DNA of 64,000 nucleotides from Mycolicibacter acidiphilus (GTDB lineage Bacteria > Actinomycetota > Actinomycetes > Mycobacteriales > Mycobacteriaceae), in the NCBI RefSeq assembly GCF_018455725.1, contig NZ_JAHCLR010000023.1, positions 18,244-82,243 of the forward strand. Direction: 5' to 3'. Positions 43,212 to 54,419 of this stretch are shown in pieces. Position 1 is the stretch's first letter; each line of letters begins with the position of its first letter. Under the pieces are notes generated by a model. The model made no database searches, was not told the DNA's origin, and saw only the letters and a list, made by a program, of their open reading frames with translations. Position numbers and translations under genes: made by a program.

Positions 43212-44822
43212 CTACTTCAGGATCAGGTCGGCGCACTTCTCGCCGATCAGGATCGCCGGGGCGTTGGTGTTACCGCCGGTGATGCTCGGCATGATCGACG
43301 CGTCGGCGACCCGCAGGCCCTCGATGCCACGCACCCGCAGCTCCGGGTCGACCACCGCGCGCTCGTCGACGCCCATCCGGGCGGTACCGACCGGATGGTA
43401 GACGGTGTGGATCCGGTTCGGCAGCTCCTTGCGCATCGCGGCCGGGTCGAAGAACTCCGGCCCGGGCACGACCTCGCCGCGGTTGTCGCCGGTGCCGGCC
43501 ATGATGTCGCGGACCATCGCGATGCCCTCCAGCAGCACCTCGGTGTCCTGCGCGGCCGCCAGGTAGTTCGGGTCGATGATCGGCGCAACGGTCGGGTCGG
43601 CCGAGGCCAGCCGCACGGTGCCGCGGCTCTCCGGGTAGATCAGCGCCGGGAAGACGCTCTGACCGGGCTTGCTGATCGGCGGCGAGATCCGCTTGTTGGC
43701 GTCCTGGTTCGGCGTCGGATACACCCAGTGGATGGTCAGGATCTGCAGGTTCGGCACCGCCTTGGCGTGCGAAGTCCGCAGGAACGCCACCGCCTCGAAC
43801 GACGAGTCGCCCGCCCAGGTGCTGCCCGGCTTGCGCTTCTCGGCGAGCAGGCCGCGGCCGAAGTACAGCGGGGTCGGCCGGTGCACGGCGGAGTCCATCT
43901 GGAAGGCGACCGGCACGTAGAGGTGGTCGTGCAGGTTGTCACCGACCGGCAGGTCGGCGGCCACGGTGATGCCGTACTCGGCCAGGTGGGCGGCCGGGCC
44001 GATACCGGACAGCATCAGGATCTGCGGGGAGCCGAACGCGCCCGCCGACAGGATCACCTCGCGGGAGGCGGTCAGCACCTCGCGGCTGCCGTCCTTGGCG
44101 ACGATCTCCACGCCGGTCGCCCGGGTGCCGGACAGCACCACCTTCGACACCGTCGCACCCAGCACCACCCGCAGGTTGTCCAGCGGGTCGCGGTGCAGAT
44201 AGCCCTCGGCGGTCGAGTACCGCCGGCCGTTGGCGACGCTCTGCTGGAAGACCGAGACGCCTTCCTGCTGCGCGCCGTTGTAGTCGTCGATGATGGGCAC
44301 GCCCATCTTCTCCGACGCCGCGGTCATGAACGAGCGGGCCGCGCCGCTGACCTCGTGGCGGCGGGTGACCTTGATCGGGCCGCCGGTGCCGCGCAGGTCG
44401 CTGGCGCCGTCCTCCCAGTCCTCCATCCGCTTGTACAGCGGCAGGATGTCGTCGTAACCCCAGCCCTTGCAGCCCTCGTCGGCCCAGTCGTCGAAGTTCT
44501 TCTTGTTGCCGCGCACGAACAGCATGCCGTTGACGGCGCTGGACCCGCCGAGCACCTTGCCGCGGGTCATCGGGATCTTGCGGTTCAGGGCGCTGGCCTG
44601 CGGGGCGGACTTGTAGTCCCAGTCGAAGAACCGTTTGAGCTGCGGCGTCGAGTGCATGACGTTGATGGCGCCCGGAGTCTGGAAGAGCATCTTGGCGAGG
44701 CCCTTGTCGTCGCGGCCACCGGCCTCGACCAGTGCGACCGATGCGCCGCTCTCGGCGAGCCTGCGCGCTACCGCGCAACCCGCGCTACCGGCACCCACTA
44801 CGACGTAATCTGCGTTTGGCAC
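43212..44822 (-). CDS. GMC-family FAD-dependent oxidoreductase
   Basis: 536-aa glucose-methanol-choline oxidoreductase: FAD-binding GAGSAG at the N-terminus, GGSSAVNGMLFVRG (family signature 1), SAGAFGSPQILMLSGIG (signature 2), and the active-site region YHPVGTARMG with catalytic His plus GNTNAPA with the Asn/His position. It oxidises an alcohol; choline, polyethylene-glycol-like or steroid-type alcohols are all possible. GTG start at 44822 with a perfect KstR-type operator nine bases upstream, so control by the cholesterol repressor is likely. Confidence 0.92.
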   Translation of the reverse strand: MPNADYVVVGAGSAGCAVARRLAESGASVALVEAGGRDDKGLAKMLFQTPGAINVMHSTPQLKRFFDWDYKSAPQASALNRKIPMTRGKVLGGSSAVNGMLFVRGNKKNFDDWADEGCKGWGYDDILPLYKRMEDWEDGASDLRGTGGPIKVTRRHEVSGAARSFMTAASEKMGVPIIDDYNGAQQEGVSVFQQSVANGRRYSTAEGYLHRDPLDNLRVVLGATVSKVVLSGTRATGVEIVAKDGSREVLTASREVILSAGAFGSPQILMLSGIGPAAHLAEYGITVAADLPVGDNLHDHLYVPVAFQMDSAVHRPTPLYFGRGLLAEKRKPGSTWAGDSSFEAVAFLRTSHAKAVPNLQILTIHWVYPTPNQDANKRISPPISKPGQSVFPALIYPESRGTVRLASADPTVAPIIDPNYLAAAQDTEVLLEGIAMVRDIMAGTGDNRGEVVPGPEFFDPAAMRKELPNRIHTVYHPVGTARMGVDERAVVDPELRVRGIEGLRVADASIMPSITGGNTNAPAILIGEKCADLILK

Positions 44823-44829
44823 GTGTCAA

Positions 44830-44857
44830 AGTGTAACGAGTTCTAGAAAACGTCCAA
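44830..44857 (-). promoter_or_regulatory. Promoter with perfect KstR-type operator upstream of GMC oxidoreductase
   Basis: On the minus strand: -35 TTGGAC at 44857-44852, 16-base spacer, -10 TACACT at 44835-44830. The KstR-type site is 44832-44845 and covers the -10 and half of the spacer (plus-strand TGTAACGAGTTCTA, all fixed positions match TNNAACNNGTTNNA). Transcription would start at or a base or two before the GTG at 44822, i.e. a leaderless mRNA, common in mycobacteria. Confidence 0.75.
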
Positions 44858-45050
44858 ATCCCGCGGCCGCGACTGGTATGTGCACGGCGTCTGCCCGGAC
44901 CGGGCGGGTTACGGACGCTCGTGCCGACGCGGTCCGCATCCCCACCCCGACCCGCCCTGAGCACGAGATCGACGTTAGCGTGTCGGGTACTCGACGTTCT
45001 TCGCGCTGACGTCAATCTCGGCGCATCAGGTATGGGCAGCTAGGAGATCC

Positions 45051-45896
45051 ATGGACCACGATTCGACCCGCCGCGAACTCACCACCGAACAGGGCGTGCT
45101 GCGCTACCACGAGGCCGGTGACGGCCCGCCGCTGGTGCTGCTGCACGGCTCCGGGCCGGGTGTGACGGGCTGGCGCAACTTCCGCGGCGTGCTGCCGGCG
45201 TTCGCCGAACACTTCCACTGCTATGTGCTGGAGTTCCCCGGGTTCGGGGTCAGCGACGACTTCGGCGGGCACCCGATGGTGACGGCGTTCGGCGCGGTGC
45301 CGGCGTTCATCGACGGACTCGGCCTGGAGCAGGTCAGCATCGTCGGCAACTCGATGGGCGGCGCCGTCGGCATCAACTACGCCACGTCCAACCCGGACAA
45401 GGTCGCCAAGCTGGTGACGATCGGCGGCATCGGCACCAACCTGCTCACCCCCGGACCGCCGGAGGGCATCCGGTTGCTGCAGGACTTCACCGACAACCCC
45501 AGCCGGGAGTCGCTGATCCGCTGGCTGCACTCGATGGTCTACGACCCCGCCGTGGTGACCGACGAGCTGATCGAGGAGCGCTGGGCGCTGGCCACCGACG
45601 AAGAGACGCTGGCCAGCGCGCGCCGGATGTACGGCTCGAAGGCGTTCGCCGCGATGATGCAGATGATGAAGGCGTCCAAGGGCCCGCTGCCCTGGTCGAT
45701 GATGCACCGGGTGGCCTGCCCGACGCTGATCACCTGGGGCCGCGACGACCGGGTCAGCCCGCTGGACATGGCGCTGATCCCGATGCGGACGATTCCGAAT
45801 GCCGAGTTTCATGTCTTCCCGAACTGCGGGCACTGGACGATGATCGAGGCCAAGGACGCCTTCGAATCGGTGGTGCTGGACTTCCTGCGCCGCTGA
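45051..45896 (+). CDS. Alpha/beta-hydrolase of the meta-cleavage-product hydrolase type
   Basis: 281-aa hydrolase resembling BphD/HsaD-type C-C bond hydrolases: LLHGSGPG oxyanion loop, nucleophile in VGNSMGG (about residue 102), acid in WGRDDRVSPLD and histidine in NCGHWTMIE. HsaD cleaves the ring-opened steroid product in cholesterol degradation; this gene stands alone, so it is probably a paralogue with another substrate. It diverges from the GMC oxidoreductase, with a KstR-type operator in the shared 228-base gap. Confidence 0.88.
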   Translation: MDHDSTRRELTTEQGVLRYHEAGDGPPLVLLHGSGPGVTGWRNFRGVLPAFAEHFHCYVLEFPGFGVSDDFGGHPMVTAFGAVPAFIDGLGLEQVSIVGNSMGGAVGINYATSNPDKVAKLVTIGGIGTNLLTPGPPEGIRLLQDFTDNPSRESLIRWLHSMVYDPAVVTDELIEERWALATDEETLASARRMYGSKAFAAMMQMMKASKGPLPWSMMHRVACPTLITWGRDDRVSPLDMALIPMRTIPNAEFHVFPNCGHWTMIEAKDAFESVVLDFLRR

Positions 45897-45900
45897 CCTT

Positions 45901-45914
45901 CTCCGGGTTCGGAG
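45901..45914. terminator. Short hairpin between convergent genes
   Basis: CTCCGGGTTCGGAG forms a 5-base-pair stem with a 4-base loop in the 21-base gap between the hydrolase stop (45896) and the M50 protease stop (45918). It could serve as a small bidirectional terminator. There is no T-run, as is common for mycobacterial terminators, so the call is tentative. Confidence 0.35.
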
Positions 45915-45917
45915 GGG

Positions 45918-46688
45918 CTACAGCCAGGCGTTCCAGAACTGCGTCAGCGACATCCCCCAGGACACCAGCATCCGCGGCACCCCGAACAGGTCGAAGAACC
46001 ACAGCACCAGCGAGAAGAACCAGCGGTTGATCGCCGGTGAGGAGATCAGCAGCACCAGCACCACCAGCAGGCCCCACCGCTCGAACGGCTGCACCGCCCG
46101 CCGGGTGGCGGGGCTCAGGTGCGGCTGCAGCGCGCCGTAGCCGTCCAGGCCCGGGATCGGCAGCAGGTTCAGCACCAGCGCGGTGAGTTGCAGGAAACCC
46201 AGGAACGCCAGCGCCGAGAAGAAAACCGGGTGCGCGGGGTCGTAGAACACCTGCGTCGAGATCAGCAGCGCCACGCCGAGCACCAGGTTCGCCGCCGGCC
46301 CGGCCATGCTGACGATGCTCTGCCGGCGCGGCGTCATGAACCCGGTCTGCACGAACACCGCCCCGCCCGGCAGGCCGATGCCGCCCAGTGCGATCACCAC
46401 CAGCGGCAGCACCAGCGACAGCCCCGGATGGCTGTAGTGCAGTGGGTTCAGCGTCAGGTAGCCGCGCATCGCCACACCGTGGTCGCCGAACCGCCACGCC
46501 GTGTAGGCGTGCCCGAACTCGTGCAGGCACAGCGAGACCAGCCAGCCGGCGATCACGAAGACGAACACCCCGGTGTAGGCCAGCCCGTGGACTTCGTCGG
46601 CCGCCCGCCACGCCAGCACCCCGCCGAGCGCGGTCAGCGCGATCAGCCCCAGGAAGATCGGGCTGGGCCGGACCGGGTGGGCGCTCAC
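45918..46688 (-). CDS. Site-2-protease-like M50 metalloprotease (Rv0359-like)
   Basis: 256-aa integral membrane zinc protease. The zinc motif HEFGH and the second motif NLLPIPGLDG (with the third metal ligand, Asp) are intact, between hydrophobic segments. M50 proteases cut within membranes, in bacteria usually anti-sigma factors or signal peptides. GTG at 46688 was chosen (46694 is equally in frame) because it leaves a gap after the upstream gene's stop. It lies in the same order as Rv0359-Rv0358-purA. Confidence 0.87.
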   Translation of the reverse strand: MSAHPVRPSPIFLGLIALTALGGVLAWRAADEVHGLAYTGVFVFVIAGWLVSLCLHEFGHAYTAWRFGDHGVAMRGYLTLNPLHYSHPGLSLVLPLVVIALGGIGLPGGAVFVQTGFMTPRRQSIVSMAGPAANLVLGVALLISTQVFYDPAHPVFFSALAFLGFLQLTALVLNLLPIPGLDGYGALQPHLSPATRRAVQPFERWGLLVVLVLLISSPAINRWFFSLVLWFFDLFGVPRMLVSWGMSLTQFWNAWL

Positions 46689-46698
46689 GGCCACGAAC

Positions 46699-49369
<2,671 letters not shown>

Positions 49370-49518
49370 GCGGCGATCGCCGCTGCACCCGTCGCGTAGG
49401 TTGGAGCGGGGTGGGGCTTTTCGACCCGACCCCGATCAGCGCTCGCTCGACGGGCTCGTGAACCGCGGTGAGCGGCTGGCTGCCGCATAGGTTCACGGCC
49501 CGAGAGGAGACGCAATCG

Positions 49519-50559
49519 ATGTCGGATACTCCAGCAGGGGGCGACGCCCGGAAACGTGTCGATCTGGTGCTGTCCGGGGGCGGCGTCAAATTCGTCGGCC
49601 TGGTGGGTGCGGTCGTCGCATTGATGGACGCGGGGTATTCGATCGAGCGGGTGTCCGGGGTGTCGGGCGGTTCGATCGTCGGTGCGATCATCGCGGCCGC
49701 ATCGCAGGGTGACCAGTTGACCGGCGCCGAGATCAAGGAACTGGCGCTGTCGGTGCCGCTGCCGCAGTGGCGCGACCCGAACCCGATTCCGATCATCGGG
49801 CGGGCGTGGGGCCTGCTGCGCGACACCAGCCTGTACCGGGGGGACGTCGCGCACGACTGGATCCGCAGCGAGTTGCGGAATCTCGGGGTGAGCACCTGGG
49901 GCGACCTCACCTACGACGGGGACAACGTGCTCGCCGAGCGTCGGTACAAGGCCGTGGTCAGCGTCGCGGACCTGACCACCGCGCAACTCGTCCGCCTGCC
50001 CTGGGACTACCCGCAGGTCTACGGGCTCGAACCTGATGAGCAGTCGGTCGCCGACGCGGTACGCGCATCGATGGCGGTGCCTTTCTTCTTCCGCCCGCTC
50101 ACCATGAGGGGCGCCGACGGGTCGAAGTCGATCCTCGTCGACGGCGGGGTGCTCTCGAATTTCCCGATCGACTCGTTCGACCGCCTCGACGGCCGGGAAC
50201 CGCTCTGGCCGACGTTCGGGATCACCGTCGTGCCGAAGGTGACCGGCATCGTCGACATCCTGCCGGCCCTCAAGCCGCTGCGGAGGTTAGGCGAACCACT
50301 GCTGCTGGAACGGCTGCTCACCACGATGATGGTCGGACACGACCGCGCCCGCGTCAACCAGCCGTGGGTCAGCGTCCGCATGATCGAAGTGCAGGCCACC
50401 GACATCGACGTGCTGGACTTCGACGCCTCCCGGTCGCGGTTGGAGCAGCTCTACGAGAGCGGCTACACCGCGGCAGAGGAATTCCTGAAGACCTGGGACT
50501 GGCCGGGCTACCTCGAGCACTTCCGCCGCTCGCACTACCCGGACATGTCCCGCGGCTAG
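49519..50559 (+). CDS. Patatin-like phospholipase
   Basis: 346-aa patatin-domain lipid acyl hydrolase. The glycine-rich oxyanion loop (SGGGVKFVG), the nucleophile in GVSGGS (about residue 56) and the catalytic aspartate in VDGGVLSNFP are all in place. There is no signal peptide, so it acts in the cytoplasm or at the inner face of the membrane. The ATG at 49519 follows GAGAGGAGACGC. It probably releases fatty acids from phospholipids. Confidence 0.9.
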   Translation: MSDTPAGGDARKRVDLVLSGGGVKFVGLVGAVVALMDAGYSIERVSGVSGGSIVGAIIAAASQGDQLTGAEIKELALSVPLPQWRDPNPIPIIGRAWGLLRDTSLYRGDVAHDWIRSELRNLGVSTWGDLTYDGDNVLAERRYKAVVSVADLTTAQLVRLPWDYPQVYGLEPDEQSVADAVRASMAVPFFFRPLTMRGADGSKSILVDGGVLSNFPIDSFDRLDGREPLWPTFGITVVPKVTGIVDILPALKPLRRLGEPLLLERLLTTMMVGHDRARVNQPWVSVRMIEVQATDIDVLDFDASRSRLEQLYESGYTAAEEFLKTWDWPGYLEHFRRSHYPDMSRG

Positions 50560-50565
50560 CTGTCG

Positions 50566-50925
50566 CTATTCGGTGCGCGACGGTCCCGCGATCGTCAGCG
50601 CGGTGAACAGGGCCAGGAAGAACGCCGACGGGACGGTGTTGACCACCTTGTCCTTCACCCGGATGTGCGCGCCGACCGCCAGCGTGAAGTACAGCATCAG
50701 CGCGGCGGTGGTCAGCCGGGCCAGCGCCGGGAACCGGTTCACTGCCAGCAGGCCGATCACCGAGGCTGCTTTGGCGGCCGGTAGCACCGGCCGGATCTGC
50801 TGCGGAACGCCCAGTGCGTCGAGGGTTTTCGCGATGTAGGGCACCGGGACGGCGCAGGCGACCGCGTCGGCGGCCTGGAACGCGGCCAGCCCGGCGTAGG
50901 TCTTCGGTGATGTCAGCACAGTCAT
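50566..50925 (-). CDS. DoxX-like small membrane protein
   Basis: 119-aa protein with four membrane segments, including YAGLAAFQAADAVACAV and LMLYFTLAVGAHIR, and 'HIRVKDKV' near the end, the layout of the DoxX-like/DUF4267-type family. Its biochemical role is unknown; related proteins accompany oxidative-stress genes. It converges on the patatin gene with a six-base gap. Confidence 0.75.
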   Translation of the reverse strand: MTVLTSPKTYAGLAAFQAADAVACAVPVPYIAKTLDALGVPQQIRPVLPAAKAASVIGLLAVNRFPALARLTTAALMLYFTLAVGAHIRVKDKVVNTVPSAFFLALFTALTIAGPSRTE

Positions 50926-51030
50926 GGTCTCGACTGTAGGCGCACGGGTTCCGGCGAGCCTTCGCGGCGAGCGGGAATCTGACGACGCGACACGCCGCTG
51001 GCACGTCGTGACGTTCCGACTCGGCCGGGG

Positions 51031-52632
51031 TCAGTCCAGGTTCAGCGTCGCCTCTTCCAGATCCAGCCCGTGCAGCACCGCGCGCAGCACCTGATCGTCG
51101 ATGTGGCCGAGGTCGCGCTCGGCGATGAACGCCGCCCGTTCGGCCGCCAGCATCTCCAGCCGCAGCCGGCGGAACGCGGCCGCGGCGGACTCGTCGGGCG
51201 CCGCGTCGGTGTCCGGGTCGAACTGCCGCAATCGCTCGCGGGCGGTGTTGCGCCGCCGGGCGTTCCAGCTGCGCAGCGCCTCGGCCGCCCGCTCACTGGC
51301 CGGTGACGGGTCGGTGCCGGCCAGCACGTCGTCGAGGCGCTCCGCGGCGGCGCGGGCCGCCTTGTCCTGCGCGGTGGCGGTGGCGATCGCATCGGTGTGC
51401 GCCTGATCGGTGCTGACCCCCAGTCGGCGGATCAGCCACGGCAGCGTCAGCCCGTGCAGCAGCAGCGTGCCGATCACCACCACGAACGTCAGGAACACCA
51501 GCTGTGGCCGGCCCGGGAACCGGTCCCCGGACAGCGTCGTCATCGGAACACCGAACGCCGCCGCCAGCGACACCACCCCGCGCATCCCGGCCCACGCCAG
51601 GATCAGCACCTGTCCGCGATCCGGCGGCGGCTGGTCGCGCCGCACCCGCGGGGACAGCAGCCGCGGCAGGTAGGCGAACGTCGTCACCCACACCAGGCGC
51701 ACCCCCAGCACGGTGGCGAATACCGCCGCCGAGGCCACCGTCAGCGTCGTGAAATGCACGCCACGCATGCTCTGCACCACAGTGGGCAGCTGCAACCCGA
51801 TCAGCAGGAACGCCAGCGATTCCAGAATCAGCTGCACCGCCCGCCAGACGGCCTGGTCCTGCAGCCGGGTGGCGTAGTGGGCGCGGGTGAACCGCTGGCC
51901 GAGGATCAGGGCGGCGACCACCACGGCGACCACGCCGGAGCCGTGGATCTGTTCGGCCACCAGGTAGATCACGAACGGCGCCACCAGCCCGACCGCGCTC
52001 TCCACCAGTGGATCGGTCAGCCGGCCCCGGATCGCCACGATCAGGGCCCCGAACACCGCGCCGACGGCGATCCCACCGACAGCGGCCAGCGCGAAGATCC
52101 ACAGTCCCAGCCCCCAGCTGGTGGCGATGCCCACCGCGGCCACCAGTGCCACCTTGTAGGCGGTCAGCGCGGTCGCGTCGTTGAGCAGGCTCTCGCCGCT
52201 GAGCAGCGTCATCACCTGGCGTGGCAGCCCGACCCGGCGGCCGATCGCGGTCGCCGACACCGCGTCCGGTGGCGCCACGATGGCACCCAGGACCAGCGCG
52301 GCGGGCACCGTCAGCGCCGGCACCGTGTAGTACGCCACGACCCCGACCGCGACGGTGGTGACCAGGGGCAGCCCCACCGCGAGCCGGCCGATCGACCGCC
52401 AGTTGCGGCGCATGTTGATATACGAGCTCTCCAGCCCGGCCGACCACAGCAGCGGCGGCAGGATCACGAACAGCACCATCTCGGGGTCCAGGGTGATCTC
52501 CGGGACCGCCGGAATCAGGCCGACCAGCAACCCGGCGACGACCAGCACCAGCGGCGCCGACAGGTGATAGTGCCGGGCGATGGCCGCAACCAGCACAGCC
52601 GCCACCAGCGGGCCCAGCAGCGCGGCGTTCAC
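51031..52632 (-). CDS. Na+/H+ antiporter, CPA1 family
   Basis: 533-aa cation/proton antiporter: about 12 membrane helices (residues 1-405), the CPA1 hallmark SGESLLNDATAL with the ion-binding Asn-Asp pair, and a cytoplasmic C-terminal region of about 130 residues rich in Ala, Arg and Glu that is likely helical. A much longer open frame runs upstream over purT; the GTG at 52632 was chosen because it precedes the first membrane helix and follows GGGAGG. It is divergent from purT with 81 bases between. Confidence 0.9.
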   Translation of the reverse strand: MNAALLGPLVAAVLVAAIARHYHLSAPLVLVVAGLLVGLIPAVPEITLDPEMVLFVILPPLLWSAGLESSYINMRRNWRSIGRLAVGLPLVTTVAVGVVAYYTVPALTVPAALVLGAIVAPPDAVSATAIGRRVGLPRQVMTLLSGESLLNDATALTAYKVALVAAVGIATSWGLGLWIFALAAVGGIAVGAVFGALIVAIRGRLTDPLVESAVGLVAPFVIYLVAEQIHGSGVVAVVVAALILGQRFTRAHYATRLQDQAVWRAVQLILESLAFLLIGLQLPTVVQSMRGVHFTTLTVASAAVFATVLGVRLVWVTTFAYLPRLLSPRVRRDQPPPDRGQVLILAWAGMRGVVSLAAAFGVPMTTLSGDRFPGRPQLVFLTFVVVIGTLLLHGLTLPWLIRRLGVSTDQAHTDAIATATAQDKAARAAAERLDDVLAGTDPSPASERAAEALRSWNARRRNTARERLRQFDPDTDAAPDESAAAAFRRLRLEMLAAERAAFIAERDLGHIDDQVLRAVLHGLDLEEATLNLD

Positions 52633-52713
52633 CGTTGTCGCACCTCCCGCTCGTAGTGTCACCCCTATCCTTAGGCAGCATGCAGTATCGCCTCGATGGG
52701 AGGGGGTAGCGCG

Positions 52714-53973
52714 GTGAACAGCGAACACGAATTGGCGACCGAGCGGATCGCGGTCGACGGTCCGAGCCGGCTGCGCGCGGTGGTGCTCGGCTCGGCCGAC
52801 GTCAGCCGCGAACTGGTGATCGCACTGCAGCGGCTGGGCGCGGAGGTGGTCGCCGTCGACCGCTACGTCGACGGGCCGCTGCACGGTCTGGCCGACCGAT
52901 CGCTGGCGATCGACCTGAGCGACGGCGACGAACTGGCGGCGACGATCCGGTGGCTGCAGCCGAAAGCGGTGCTGATCGCCTCCGACCTGGTGGCGCTCGA
53001 TGCGCTGGAGGCGGCGATCGACCCTGCGTGCACCGAGCTGGTGCCCGGCGTCCGCGGCGCCCGGCTGGCCGTGGACGCGGAGGGGCTGCACCGGTTGGCC
53101 GCCGACCACCTCGGGCTGCCGGTGGCGCCGTTCTGGTTCGCCGGGTCGGCCGGTGAGCTGCGGGCGATCGCCGAGCACGGCGGCTACCCGATGGTGGTCA
53201 AACCGGTGATCGGGGCGCTCGGGGAGGGCAGGTCGGTGCTGGTGCGCGCCGCCGACGTCGAACCGGCCTGGCAGCGCGCGGTGTCGGCGCTCGGACCGGG
53301 GACCGCCACGCCGCGGGTGCTGGCCGAGACTGTGGTGGAGGTCGACAGCGAGGTCACCCTGCTCGCGGTGCACCGCAACGGTTCGAGCGGCCCGGCGCTG
53401 GATTTCTGCGCGCCGATCGGGCACCGCAGCGTCGACGAGTCGAACGGCCGGCTGACGGTGGAGTACTGGCAGCCGCACCCGATGAGCGCGGTCGCGCTGG
53501 ATTCGGCCCGTTCGATTGCGGCGCGGGTGGCGCGGGCGCTCGGCGGGCGCGGGCTGTTCGGCGTGGAGCTGCTGATCCACGGCGACGAGGTGTACTTCGC
53601 CGGGATCAGCGTGCGGCCCTACGACGCCGCGCTGCTGACGACGCGCACCCAGCGCCTGTCGGCGTTCGAGTTGCAGGCCCGCGCGATGCTCGGGTTGACG
53701 ACCGACACCATCGGGCTCTCGCCGGGGGCCGCCCGGCTGATCTACTCGCGGCGCCGGACCGGGGCCGACACCGCCCCGGTGATCGCGTCCGACACCGCGC
53801 CGGTGCTGGCCGAAGCGCTGACCGTGCCGGAGAGCGACGTGGTGATCTTCAACCACCACGAGGGGCACCCGCGTCGACGGCTCGGGGTGGCGCTGGCCAC
53901 CGGTTCCGACGTCGCGATGGCCCGGCACCGGGCCGCGCAGGCGAGCGCCGTGCTGGACAAACTCTGGCCCTGA
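52714..53973 (+). CDS. purT: Formate-dependent GAR transformylase PurT
   Basis: 419-aa ATP-grasp enzyme (the same length as M. tuberculosis PurT) that makes formylglycinamide ribonucleotide from formate, ATP and GAR. The N-terminal pre-grasp fold (LGSADVSRELVIALQRLGAEVVAVDRY), the ATP-grasp lysine region MVVKPVIG and the C-terminal metal-binding part (FGVELLIHGDEVYF) are visible. Two substitutions are notable in this branch: the usual glycine loop after VVKPV is short, and the conserved 'SSGKG' is absent. GTG start at 52714 follows GGGAGGGGG. Confidence 0.88.
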   Translation: MNSEHELATERIAVDGPSRLRAVVLGSADVSRELVIALQRLGAEVVAVDRYVDGPLHGLADRSLAIDLSDGDELAATIRWLQPKAVLIASDLVALDALEAAIDPACTELVPGVRGARLAVDAEGLHRLAADHLGLPVAPFWFAGSAGELRAIAEHGGYPMVVKPVIGALGEGRSVLVRAADVEPAWQRAVSALGPGTATPRVLAETVVEVDSEVTLLAVHRNGSSGPALDFCAPIGHRSVDESNGRLTVEYWQPHPMSAVALDSARSIAARVARALGGRGLFGVELLIHGDEVYFAGISVRPYDAALLTTRTQRLSAFELQARAMLGLTTDTIGLSPGAARLIYSRRRTGADTAPVIASDTAPVLAEALTVPESDVVIFNHHEGHPRRRLGVALATGSDVAMARHRAAQASAVLDKLWP

Positions 53974-54017
53974 CCCCGCTGCGGTGCGGGCGGGCGGTGG
54001 GTGCAAGACTTCCGCAG

Positions 54018-54419
54018 GTGAGCTACGCAGGAGACATCACGCCCGAGCAGGCCTGGGCGATCCTGAACGACGACCCCGCGGCGACGCTGATCGATGTGCG
54101 CACCGACGCTGAATGGCGCTTCGTCGGACTGCCCGATCTGACCGGTCTGGGCCGCGAGGTGATCTGCATCGAGTGGGTGCACTCCGACGGCAGCCCCAAC
54201 CTCAACTTCGCGCGCGAACTCGCCGCCCGGGTCACCTCCGGCCCGGCGGTGTTCCTGTGCCGCTCCGGCAACCGTTCCATCCCCGCCGCCGAGGCCGGGA
54301 CCGCCGCGGGCCTGACGTCCTACAACGTGCTGGACGGCTTCGAGGGCAACCTCGACGAGCACGGGCACCGCGGTACCACCGGCTGGAAGGCCGTCGGGCT
54401 GCCCTGGCGGCAGGCGTGA
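54018..54419 (+). CDS. Rhodanese-domain sulfurtransferase
   Basis: 133-aa single rhodanese domain, with the catalytic cysteine in FLCRSGNRS (about residue 80) and the N-terminal LIDVRTDAEW block. It moves sulfane sulfur to an acceptor. GTG start at 54018 is the first consistent with the rhodanese fold (VSYAGDITPEQA). Its TGA overlaps the metZ start (GTGA). The same pair (Rv0390-Rv0391) is found in M. tuberculosis, which suggests sulfur supply to MetZ. Confidence 0.93.
   Translation: MSYAGDITPEQAWAILNDDPAATLIDVRTDAEWRFVGLPDLTGLGREVICIEWVHSDGSPNLNFARELAARVTSGPAVFLCRSGNRSIPAAEAGTAAGLTSYNVLDGFEGNLDEHGHRGTTGWKAVGLPWRQA

Noticed and set aside
51031-54006. 991-codon minus-strand frame running from the antiporter across purT
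   Set aside because: Only the part to 52632 shows antiporter sequence; the rest is antisense to a complete purT and has no family likeness.
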